Below are positions 6,324 through 12,450 of a DNA stretch of 32,665 nt, piece after piece. Source of the stretch: a virus. Position numbers and translations under genes: made by a program. Position 1 is the first letter of the stretch. Every line of letters begins with the position of its first letter. The DNA lies in IMG/VR virus record IMGVR_UViG_3300042881_000733, positions 1 through 32,665 of that record; one strand, written 5' to 3'. The notes under the pieces are model-generated. The model ran no database searches. It was not told the origin of the DNA and was given only the letters and a program-made list of their open reading frames with translations.

Positions 6324-6439
6324 AACTAACAGAACAAGACAGAAAAGAAATTAAATTTTTAGCAAAGACTGCTTTTAAAGTTTATGTAGCTTTATTATTA
6401 ACTTTAGGAATAATGTATATATCTATTAATGTGCTTTAA
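6320..6439 (+). CDS. Small single-pass membrane protein, 39 aa
   Basis: ATG 6320 overlaps the previous stop. After a charged 15-residue start (MKLTEQDRKEIKFLA) comes a hydrophobic stretch VYVALLLTLGIMYISINVL that fits one transmembrane helix, N-terminus probably inside. Small membrane proteins early in phage genomes can alter the host envelope or block superinfection, but nothing here shows that. Confidence 0.5.
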   Translation: MKLTEQDRKEIKFLAKTAFKVYVALLLTLGIMYISINVL

Positions 6440-6524
6440 ATTGCACTATTTAATTAAATTATATAAGAAAATAAAAGAAATATAAACGATAGTGTATTAA
6501 GAAGCATTTTTAAATAAAAAAAAT

Positions 6525-6698
6525 ATGAAACTAATATTAGAACATTATAAAACCATTTATTCAATAGAAACTGAATTTGAAGATTTAGGAATTGATGAAC
6601 ATATTAATAATTTTTTTGGATTATTACACCAAGCAGGATTCCATCAAGATAGTATAAAAGAAACTATAATAGAATTAGCAGAATCATTTAAAAAATAA
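6525..6698 (+). CDS. Hypothetical protein, 57 aa
   Basis: ATG 6525 follows an A-rich leader (TTTTTAAATAAAAAAAAT) after an 85-nt gap, so it may have its own translation signal or start a sub-operon. The product is acidic and helical (MKLILEHYKTIYS...IELAESFKK). No recognised domain. Confidence 0.5.
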   Translation: MKLILEHYKTIYSIETEFEDLGIDEHINNFFGLLHQAGFHQDSIKETIIELAESFKK

Positions 6699-6702
6699 AA
6701 AT

Positions 6703-6882
6703 ATGCCTGATATAAGTAAATGCATTGGTAGGCAATGTGAACTAAAAGAAACTTGCTATAGGTATACATCTAAACCAAGTGAGTACAAGCAATCTTATTT
6801 CAGTACACCACCATTAACACTAAATGAAAATGGTGAACAAGAATGTGAATACTATATTGATAATAAACAAAAAGCAAAATAG
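6703..6882 (+). CDS. Small cysteine-containing protein, 59 aa
   Basis: The sequence has C7-x4-C12-x5-C18 and a later C48, with the stretch CYRYTSKPSEYKQSYF between them. I recall very similar small Cys proteins in many Bacteroidota phages, usually upstream of the terminase genes. A metal-binding fold is likely, but the role is unknown. It begins 4 nt after the previous stop. Confidence 0.6.
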   Translation: MPDISKCIGRQCELKETCYRYTSKPSEYKQSYFSTPPLTLNENGEQECEYYIDNKQKAK

Positions 6883-6922
6883 ATTATTTTTATTGAAATA
6901 TATTTAAACATTACTTTTAACT

Positions 6923-7219
6923 ATGGGATTTGAAAAAGGAAATAAATTAGGGAAAGGTAGACCACCTAAAGTAGAAGAAGAAAAAGTAAACAATATTTTT
7001 CTAAAAGCATTAGGCCAACTTTACAATAAAGAAACTGAAGAAGAAACAAAGATTGCATTTGTTAAAACTACTTTAATGGAATCACAGCGTGGGCAGTTGT
7101 TTATAGCTGAACACATATTCGGTAAACCAAAAGAAATAATAGAAGCTACACACAACGTAAACGATTTTAATATAAAAGACATCTTCAAAGTTGGGAATAG
7201 CAATAAATCAGAAATATAA
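6923..7219 (+). CDS. terS: Terminase small subunit, probable
   Basis: This 98-aa protein starts FEKGNKLGKGRPPK, a basic start typical of small phage packaging proteins, followed by a helical region. It directly precedes and overlaps the large terminase gene by 29 nt. Small subunits recognise the packaging site and recruit the motor. The assignment rests mainly on position, size and the GNK-x2-KGRP start. Confidence 0.65.
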   Translation: MGFEKGNKLGKGRPPKVEEEKVNNIFLKALGQLYNKETEEETKIAFVKTTLMESQRGQLFIAEHIFGKPKEIIEATHNVNDFNIKDIFKVGNSNKSEI

Positions 7220-8399
7220 TTTACTTGGTTCTGATAGTAGATACTTTGTAATTACAGGTGGAAGGGGAAGTGGTAAATCATATTCCCTTAATTCCTTTTT
7301 ACTATTGCTTACTTATGAATCAGGACACGTTATATTATTTACACGTTACACTTTAACTTCTGCAAACGTTTCTATTATTCCCGAATTTATAGATAAGATT
7401 GAAAGAGCCGATTTAAGCAACGATTTTTATATAACTAAGGATGAAATAGTAAATCTAAAAACAGGTTCTAAGATTCTATTTAAAGGTATAAAAACAAGTA
7501 GTGGAACACAAACTGCTTCTTTAAAATCTTTAGCAGGAGTTACTACGTGGGTGTTAGATGAAGCAGAAGAATTAACAGATGAAGAAACATTTGAAAAGAT
7601 TGATTTTAGTATTCGTACTAAAGGAATACACAATAGAGTTTTATTAGTGTTGAATCCTGCAACAAAAGAACACTTTATTTATAAAAAGTTTTTTGAAGAT
7701 AAAGGTGTACAAGCAGGAAGCAATTTAATAAAAGGTGATACTACATACATACATACTACATACTTAGATAATATAGAAAACCTATCTGAATCATTTATAA
7801 CACAGATAGAAAACATAAAACAACGTAGACCGGAAAAGTATAACCACCAAATATTAGGTGGATGGATGGACAAAGCAGAAGGAGTTATATTTACTAATTG
7901 GACTATAGGAGAATATAAGCAAATAGGCAAATCTATCTTTGGTCAGGATTACGGATTTGCAGCAGATGAATCTACACTATTAGAATGCAATATAGATACA
8001 TCTAACAAACGTATTTACATTAACGAAAGGTTTTACTTAAAAGGTTTAACAACGTCTCAGATATACAGTTTAAACAAGCAACACGCAAACGATGCTTTAA
8101 TAGTTGCTGATTCAGCAGAACCAAGATTAATTAGTGAACTACAAACATTAGGTTTGAATATTGTACCTGCAATTAAAGGCCCTGATTCAGTAACGTACGG
8201 CATTAGCATTTTACAAGATTATGATTTAATAGTTTCACCTGAATCTATTAATTTAATCAGGGAACTAAATAACTACTGTTGGTTAGAAAAGAAATCTAAA
8301 ACTCCACAAGATGCGCACAACCATTTATTAGACCCATTGCGTTATTGCGTTACATACCAATTAGAAAATAAAAACAAGGGTAATTACTTTGTGTACTAA
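7191..8399 (+). CDS. terL: Terminase large subunit (PBSX/Terminase_3 type)
   Basis: The packaging ATPase and nuclease. Walker A GGRGSGKS is at 23-30 and Walker B with catalytic glutamate VLDEAEE at 121-127. The C-terminal RNase H-like nuclease shows the acidic motifs FGQDYG, VADSAEP and HNHLLDPLRY. At 402 aa it is complete. No ATG exists in frame before residue 226, and an in-frame stop at 7173 limits the choice, so the start is probably TTG at 7191, with the ATPase motif at the expected distance. It overlaps the small subunit. Confidence 0.92.
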   Translation: MGIAINQKYNLLGSDSRYFVITGGRGSGKSYSLNSFLLLLTYESGHVILFTRYTLTSANVSIIPEFIDKIERADLSNDFYITKDEIVNLKTGSKILFKGIKTSSGTQTASLKSLAGVTTWVLDEAEELTDEETFEKIDFSIRTKGIHNRVLLVLNPATKEHFIYKKFFEDKGVQAGSNLIKGDTTYIHTTYLDNIENLSESFITQIENIKQRRPEKYNHQILGGWMDKAEGVIFTNWTIGEYKQIGKSIFGQDYGFAADESTLLECNIDTSNKRIYINERFYLKGLTTSQIYSLNKQHANDALIVADSAEPRLISELQTLGLNIVPAIKGPDSVTYGISILQDYDLIVSPESINLIRELNNYCWLEKKSKTPQDAHNHLLDPLRYCVTYQLENKNKGNYFVY

Positions 8400-8549
8400 A
8401 TGACATACGGACAATTCATAGCTACAATACAATGCTACATACATCACGTTAAAGATGTAGAAGTAAATATAGCTTTACCAAGAAACATTGGTGAAATAAA
8501 GCTAATGAAGAAAATGTACGAAATAGCAGCAGCATACTTAAAATGTTAA
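8400..8549 (+). CDS. Hypothetical protein, 49 aa
   Basis: ATG 8400 shares a base run with the terminase stop. The product (MTYGQFIATIQCYIHHVKDVEVNI...AAAYLKC) is a short helical protein. Its final codons TGT TAA form the first bases of the class I 19-mer at 8544, so the gene end and the next regulatory element are fused. Function unknown. Confidence 0.5.
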   Translation: MTYGQFIATIQCYIHHVKDVEVNIALPRNIGEIKLMKKMYEIAAAYLKC

Positions 8550-8605
8550 AGTTTTGTTAAAATTAACATTGAGTGTTGATAATGTCAAAAGTACGTGTAT
8601 ATTTG
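8544..8605 (+). promoter_or_regulatory. Class I promoter module, copy 2
   Basis: The same 19-mer as at 2040 lies at 8544-8562, and TATATTTG at 8598-8605, followed by TAC as in copy 1. A TTG 19 bp before the -7 box fits the Bacteroidota -33 element. The distance from 19-mer to -7 box is 54 bp, versus 53 in copy 1. The A-rich leader (ATAACAACAAA) and the start context ATTATGACAACT are also shared with copy 1. Confidence 0.78.
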
Positions 8606-8636
8606 TACAAGAAATAACAACAAACAAAAACACATT

Positions 8637-8807
8637 ATGACAACTCAAGAAAAAATTAAACAATCATTCGAACAAGAATTTAATCAAACTGCAGAAGTAA
8701 TTACATTAGACCAACGCAATGCTTTTGTAATTTCAGAAAATAAAAGTTTTTGGTGTGTATTAACTTCAAAAGGAGTTAAAAAAAATAGTTGGAGAATAGA
8801 ATGGTAA
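8637..8807 (+). CDS. Hypothetical protein, 56 aa, first gene of promoter-terminator cassette
   Basis: The start is ATG 8637. A longer in-frame GTG start at 8595 is rejected because it would put the -7 promoter box inside the gene. The product (MTTQEKIKQSFEQEF...) ends with a small beta-rich part (NAFVISENKSFWCVLTSKGVKKNSWRIEW). Function unknown. It is the first gene after promoter copy 2. Confidence 0.6.
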   Translation: MTTQEKIKQSFEQEFNQTAEVITLDQRNAFVISENKSFWCVLTSKGVKKNSWRIEW

Positions 8808-8929
8808 AAGGTATTTCAAACGGCATTAGTTATGATTTAATTGATGCCGATTATTCTAATAGCACAGAACTAATAGATTCAGTTTGGGGTTTTCCTGTTT
8901 GGTGTAAATTTGAAAAAATAATATTATGA
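8801..8929 (+). CDS. Hypothetical protein, 42 aa
   Basis: ATG 8801 overlaps the previous gene by 7 nt and the stop overlaps the next ATG by 4 nt. The product MVKGISNGISYDLIDADYSN...FPVWCKFEKIIL has no recognised domain. It is supported by its tight packing between two other small frames. Confidence 0.4.
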   Translation: MVKGISNGISYDLIDADYSNSTELIDSVWGFPVWCKFEKIIL

Positions 8930-9093
8930 TTTATATAATAATTTGGGCAGTTACTATTTCATTTATAATAGGAATTCAATTAGGCAAAAAAACTTACCAT
9001 ATTGAATTAAAAAACAAATTAAAAAATAGATTGAAAGTTTCAGAAGAAGCATTGTTGGATTATACAGTTAATTATTTTGAATTATGGAAATAG
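8926..9093 (+). CDS. Small membrane-anchored protein, 55 aa
   Basis: The first about 20 residues (MIYIIIWAVTISFIIGIQLG) are a hydrophobic segment, either an anchor or an uncleaved signal, followed by a charged, helical tail of about 35 residues. There is no lipobox. It starts in an ATGA overlap and overlaps the next ATG by 10 nt. It could act at the host membrane, but no family is recognised. Confidence 0.5.
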   Translation: MIYIIIWAVTISFIIGIQLGKKTYHIELKNKLKNRLKVSEEALLDYTVNYFELWK

Positions 9094-9245
9094 AATACAA
9101 ATATCAAAGTTTTGAAATAATGTTAAATGAATTAAAATCTTTAATAGAATTAAACAAAATCAAACAAGAACAAATAGATAAATTAAAAGAAGAAAATATT
9201 AAACTAAAAACTGATTTAATATATTTAACAACAAAGAACAAATGA
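9084..9245 (+). CDS. Small coiled-coil protein, 53 aa
   Basis: ATG 9084 lies inside the previous gene's end and the stop overlaps the next ATG at 9242. The sequence (LKSLIELNKIKQEQIDKLKEENIKLKTDL) has a leucine/isoleucine heptad pattern typical of a coiled coil. Role unknown; it may oligomerise with itself or with a neighbour. Confidence 0.5.
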   Translation: MEIEYKYQSFEIMLNELKSLIELNKIKQEQIDKLKEENIKLKTDLIYLTTKNK

Positions 9246-9514
9246 GAACCTACAAAATAAGTTACTACACAGAATACGCTGATGAATGTTTTGATTCAGA
9301 AGCAGAGATTGAAGCTACAGGTATTTACGATGCGCTTATAACGTTTAATTCTAAGAATGTATGTAAACGTATTTACAAGATAGAAGAAATGCCTGAGATG
9401 TCTTTAGAACGAAGAATAGAACTAAAGGTAAACGAAGGAAATGATGTATGGATACCATACGCACAAATATCACAATCACTTAGGGATTTTTGGATAGAGT
9501 ATTTTAAAAAATAA
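9242..9514 (+). CDS. Hypothetical protein, 90 aa, last gene of the small cassette
   Basis: The product begins with a beta-hairpin-like stretch (TYKISYYTEYADECFDSEAEIEATGIYDALITFNSK) recalling small alpha/beta phage proteins, then a helical C-terminus. No certain family. It is followed by a clear terminator at 9542, so it closes the cassette begun at promoter copy 2. Confidence 0.65.
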   Translation: MRTYKISYYTEYADECFDSEAEIEATGIYDALITFNSKNVCKRIYKIEEMPEMSLERRIELKVNEGNDVWIPYAQISQSLRDFWIEYFKK

Positions 9515-9541
9515 AATTGGTTGGTTAAATAGTTGAAATTA

Positions 9542-9568
9542 GGGTAGCAGAAATGTTACCCTTTTTTT
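9542..9568 (+). terminator. Rho-independent terminator
   Basis: GGGTAGC (9542-9548), a 6-nt loop, and GTTACCC (9555-9561) pair over 7 bp with one G-U, followed by seven Ts. It separates the small-gene cassette from the virion genes. The class II element starts 7 nt after the T run. Confidence 0.85.
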
Positions 9569-9575
9569 GTTTAAT

Positions 9576-9610
9576 ACAATTTCACATAAAAGTTATTATT
9601 AAATAAAAAA
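9576..9610 (+). promoter_or_regulatory. Class II bipartite element, copy 1 (candidate late promoter)
   Basis: ACAATTT (9576-9582), exactly 10 bp, then TTATTATTAAATAAAAAA (9593-9610), which ends 4 nt before the ATG of the tail chaperone. It has no TAnnTTTG box. The same two blocks with the same spacing occur at 16571, 17667 and 19913, each before a virion gene. Part of the A-rich block may be a translation leader. Confidence 0.6.
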
Positions 9611-9614
9611 CTTT

Positions 9615-10292
9615 ATGAAGTTAGAAATTTCTATACCTACATCTTTAAAAGAAATAACATTAGAACAATACCAAAGATTTACGAGTATAGCTAAATCAAA
9701 TCCTGAAGGTGATTTTTTGCAGCATAAGATGATAGAGATATTTTGCAACGTTTCACTCAAAGAAATATCACTAATGAAGTTAAAAGACATTAACGCAATA
9801 ACAAATAAGTTAGGCGAAATGTTCAATAACAATTACCCATTGATTCAAACATTTAAACACAAAGGTTTAGAGTTTGGTTTTATTCCTAATTTAGATGAAA
9901 TCAGTTTGGGAGAATATACCGATTTAGAAACATACATTTCTGATTGGGATAATATGAATAAAGCAATGGCAGTTTTATACAGACCTATAATAAACAAGCT
10001 AAACAAAAAATATCTAATAGAAGAATACAAAGGTTCAGCAGAATATTCAGAAGCAATGTTACAAATGCCTTTAGATGTAGCTTTAGGTGCAATGGTTTTT
10101 TTTTATCATTTAGGGAACGCATTATTAATCTCTACCCTGAATTATTTGGAGAAGGACAAAGCGCTGATGGATTTAGCCGAGAAGCACAGTTTGGAAAAAA
10201 ATGGAGTTGGTATAGCTCCTACTATGGCCTTGCTCAGGGAGACATTAGAAGATTTGATGAAGTTTCCAAACTTAGACTTACAACCTGCTTAA
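9615..10292 (+). CDS. Tail assembly chaperone, zero-frame product (gpG-like)
   Basis: The zero frame gives 225 aa. The first 163 residues form the shared N-terminal part (ends ...VALGAMVFF). A run of nine Ts (10096-10104) follows, and a -1 shift there opens a second, conserved-looking frame (10103-10366). In lambda-like phages such paired G and GT proteins coat the tape measure during tail assembly and are absent from the mature tail. Here the zero frame continues 62 codons past the slip, longer than usual. It is the first gene of the late region, before the tail genes. The overall homology of the N-terminus is not certain. Confidence 0.75.
   Translation: MKLEISIPTSLKEITLEQYQRFTSIAKSNPEGDFLQHKMIEIFCNVSLKEISLMKLKDINAITNKLGEMFNNNYPLIQTFKHKGLEFGFIPNLDEISLGEYTDLETYISDWDNMNKAMAVLYRPIINKLNKKYLIEEYKGSAEYSEAMLQMPLDVALGAMVFFYHLGNALLISTLNYLEKDKALMDLAEKHSLEKNGVGIAPTMALLRETLEDLMKFPNLDLQPA
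10096..10104 (+). other. T9 slippery site for -1 frameshift
   Basis: Nine consecutive Ts, read in frame 0 as GTT TTT TTT TAT. T-TTT-TTT satisfies the X-XXY-YYZ pattern. After a -1 slip the next codon is TTA at 10103. A sequencing or assembly length error in this homopolymer is the main alternative. Confidence 0.7.
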
Positions 10293-10366
10293 CATATTTA
10301 TCTTTTGAAAAAGAAAAAAACGAATTAGAAGCACAACAATTAAGAAGAAATGAAAACATATTATAA
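10103..10366 (+). CDS. Tail assembly chaperone, -1 frame extension (T domain of gpGT-like fusion)
   Basis: In the -1 frame, 87 codons are open until TAA 10364-10366, overlapping the next gene's ATG by 17 nt. The product includes GKKWSWYSSYYGLAQGD, then IRRFDEVSKLRLTTCLTYLSFEKEKNELE, which has the usual pattern of phage chaperone T domains (K-W-x-W-Y, LA-x-GD, F-x-EV, a helix, then L-x-x-E-K-x-E-x-E). A fusion of 163 + 87 = 250 aa is expected. There is no start codon at the head of this frame, so it depends on frameshifting or on a homopolymer error. Confidence 0.75.
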   Translation, partial: LSFRERIINLYPELFGEGQSADGFSREAQFGKKWSWYSSYYGLAQGDIRRFDEVSKLRLTTCLTYLSFEKEKNELEAQQLRRNENIL

Positions 10367-10811
10367 AGTTACAGAAGCACTAAGAGATTCACTACTACAG
10401 GATGGTATAGTAAACAACTGTTCTACCGGTGATATATTCAACGTAGATTTAAACAAGCGTACTATATTTCCTTTAGCACACGTTATTGTAAATAGTGTAG
10501 CAGAATCAGCTACAGGTAATACAAACCTATTTAACGTTTCTGTATTACTTATGGATGTATGCGATATATCACCTGATGAATCTACTGATTTGTGGTTAGA
10601 TAACGATAACGAGCAGGACATATTTAACACACAGTTTGAAGTAGGTAAACGATTTGTTGAATCAATGCGTAGAGGCGATTTATATACCTTAGGTTATCAA
10701 TTAAATGGTAATGCAAATTACGAAGCGTTTAGTGATAGGTTTGAAAACAAGTTAGTAGGGTGGACAATTACATTTAATGTAGAAGCAGCAAACGATACAA
10801 CTATTTGCTAA
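10350..10811 (+). CDS. Probable tail protein, 153 aa
   Basis: Not a named family to me. The N-terminal segment is helical (KVTEALRDSLLQDG); the rest is beta-rich with VIVNSVAESATGNTNLFNVSVLLMDV, and the C-terminus (KLVGWTITFNVEAANDTTIC) fits a virion beta fold. Its place after the chaperone and before a tail-completion-like gene suggests a tail-terminator or related role. The start lies within the -1 frame of the chaperone. Confidence 0.55.
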   Translation: MKTYYKVTEALRDSLLQDGIVNNCSTGDIFNVDLNKRTIFPLAHVIVNSVAESATGNTNLFNVSVLLMDVCDISPDESTDLWLDNDNEQDIFNTQFEVGKRFVESMRRGDLYTLGYQLNGNANYEAFSDRFENKLVGWTITFNVEAANDTTIC

Positions 10812-11353
10812 TGGCATATAATTTAATAAATACACAAAAGACATTAGAACGCTTTAGAGACTATGTAATACAACAAAGTAGAACTAATCTAACTAAAGGT
10901 GATAAAAACGTTACAAGCGAACTGTATAGAGGTTTAAAAGGCGAAGTAAAAGCAATGCCTAATTCAATAGGTGTATATTTTGAAATGCCACAATATGGTC
11001 AATTTCAGGACAAAGGTGTAAAAGGTAAATTCAGTTCGTTAAAAGCACCAAGTTCACCGTTTAAATTTGGTTCAGGTACAGGAAAGAAAGGCGGATTAAC
11101 AGAAGGAATAAACAAGTGGGTTAAAGCACGTAGGATTCAATTTAAAAAGAAAGATGGTAAGTTTATGTCTTATGAATCTACTGCATTTATGATTACACGC
11201 AGTATTTACAACAAAGGAATAAGGCCAAGTTTATTTTTTACCAAACCATTTGAAGCAGGATACAAGAAATACATCACAGAAGATTTAATAAAAGGCTTTG
11301 CTTTAGATGTAGAAGATTTAATGAAAACAAGTTTAAAAGATAATAAGAAATGA
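10811..11353 (+). CDS. Tail completion/minor tail protein, probable, 180 aa
   Basis: Start ATG 10811 is in a TAATG overlap; an upstream in-frame TTG at 10805 is less likely. The motif YGQFQDKGVKG and the later GIRPSLFFTKPFE resemble HK97 gp10-like tail-completion proteins, which have a Y-A-x-F-x-E-x-G motif early and an RPF/RPSFF motif late. Such proteins sit at the head-tail joint or tail end. The identification rests on these two motifs and position. Confidence 0.6.
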   Translation: MAYNLINTQKTLERFRDYVIQQSRTNLTKGDKNVTSELYRGLKGEVKAMPNSIGVYFEMPQYGQFQDKGVKGKFSSLKAPSSPFKFGSGTGKKGGLTEGINKWVKARRIQFKKKDGKFMSYESTAFMITRSIYNKGIRPSLFFTKPFEAGYKKYITEDLIKGFALDVEDLMKTSLKDNKK

Positions 11354-12450
11354 GAGTAATTAACGCACGTACACCATACTTTATAGAAGTAGATGAAGAA
11401 GGTCAAGCAGGAGCATTATTAAAGCTATGGGTTTGGCATAAATACGAAACACAACCTGCTACAGCTACATACACTTTACAGAAAAATATTGCTTCTGATA
11501 CACAGACTGCTATAGTGTTTAATATCTCGCCTTACATAGCAGAACAAATAGAAACTATTAATGCATATATTGAATTATACCCGAAAGAAGATAATGATGA
11601 TATGTGGGTTTATGTGTATGCTGAATGGTATTACAATACAGAAGAAGTAAAAGATTGGGAGTTAGTAAGAAGCAGGTATTTTGTAGGTGTTCAAGGATTT
11701 ACTGATTATTTAGGTGGTGCAAACCAAGTAATAGTTGAACAAATAAGATATTTAACAAACCCTGATATTATTCAGTATTATAACGAAGATTCTACACAAG
11801 CAGAACTACCATACTTTAACGTATTGATTGAACACGATGGTACGGCTATTACTGAAGTTAAATGGACAAATAGAAGAACTTTATCTTCAAGTACATTTAC
11901 TATTTTAGATGATACTTTTGATGCAGGAACTTATATGTTTAAAATACCTGCAAAGAATACAGAAATTACAAACCATAACTTCGGGAACGATGTAATTATA
12001 GAATCTGAATTAGTAGAAACTATTTTACCTACAGTTACGTTTTTACCTGTGTGTGAAATGAAATACACGCCTGTAGTTTGTACGTTTATTAATCGTTATG
12101 GTGGATGGCAGTTCTTAAACTTTTGGAAGGCACAAACAAACAACGTAGAAGTAAAAAATAGTGAATTTAGATTACTACCGGATAATTGGGATTACAATCC
12201 ATTAAGAAACCAAACGCAGCAGTTTAATTTTGTAGGTACACAATCAGTTAAACTAAATACAGGTTGGGTAGATGAAAACTATTCTGATTTGATGTTTGAT
12301 TTAATGGCTTCTGAAACTATTTTATTAGATGATAAACCTGCTAATATAAAAACTAAATCAATGCCTATTAAAACAGGTTTAATGGATAAAATGATTAATT
12401 ATGAAGTAGAGTTTGAATATAGTTATAACCTAATAAACGATGTAGTATAA
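11350..12450 (+). CDS. Tail-associated virion protein, 366 aa
   Basis: Mostly predicted beta structure with many aromatic residues and no membrane segment or coiled coil. Stretches like PYFIEVDEEGQAGALLKLWVW and FLNFWKAQ...EFRLLP are typical of tail and baseplate proteins found in Bacteroidota phages, but no specific fold is recognised. It overlaps the previous gene by ATGA and the next by 1 nt, so it is co-translated with the large tail protein at 12450. Confidence 0.55.
   Translation: MRVINARTPYFIEVDEEGQAGALLKLWVWHKYETQPATATYTLQKNIASDTQTAIVFNISPYIAEQIETINAYIELYPKEDNDDMWVYVYAEWYYNTEEVKDWELVRSRYFVGVQGFTDYLGGANQVIVEQIRYLTNPDIIQYYNEDSTQAELPYFNVLIEHDGTAITEVKWTNRRTLSSSTFTILDDTFDAGTYMFKIPAKNTEITNHNFGNDVIIESELVETILPTVTFLPVCEMKYTPVVCTFINRYGGWQFLNFWKAQTNNVEVKNSEFRLLPDNWDYNPLRNQTQQFNFVGTQSVKLNTGWVDENYSDLMFDLMASETILLDDKPANIKTKSMPIKTGLMDKMINYEVEFEYSYNLINDVV

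Noticed and set aside
6440-6524. CACTAT/ATAGTG inverted repeat in the gap before 6525
   Set aside because: Only 6 bp arms with about 40 bp between them in AT-rich DNA; too weak to call a site.
7191-7219. Frameshift fusion of small and large terminase
   Set aside because: No slippery run lies in the 29-nt overlap; a TTG start explains the arrangement more simply.
8595-8636. GTG start at 8595 for the 56-aa gene
   Set aside because: It would lie within the -7 box TATATTTG and the leader; ATG 8637 has the same context as the first gene of the other class I operon.
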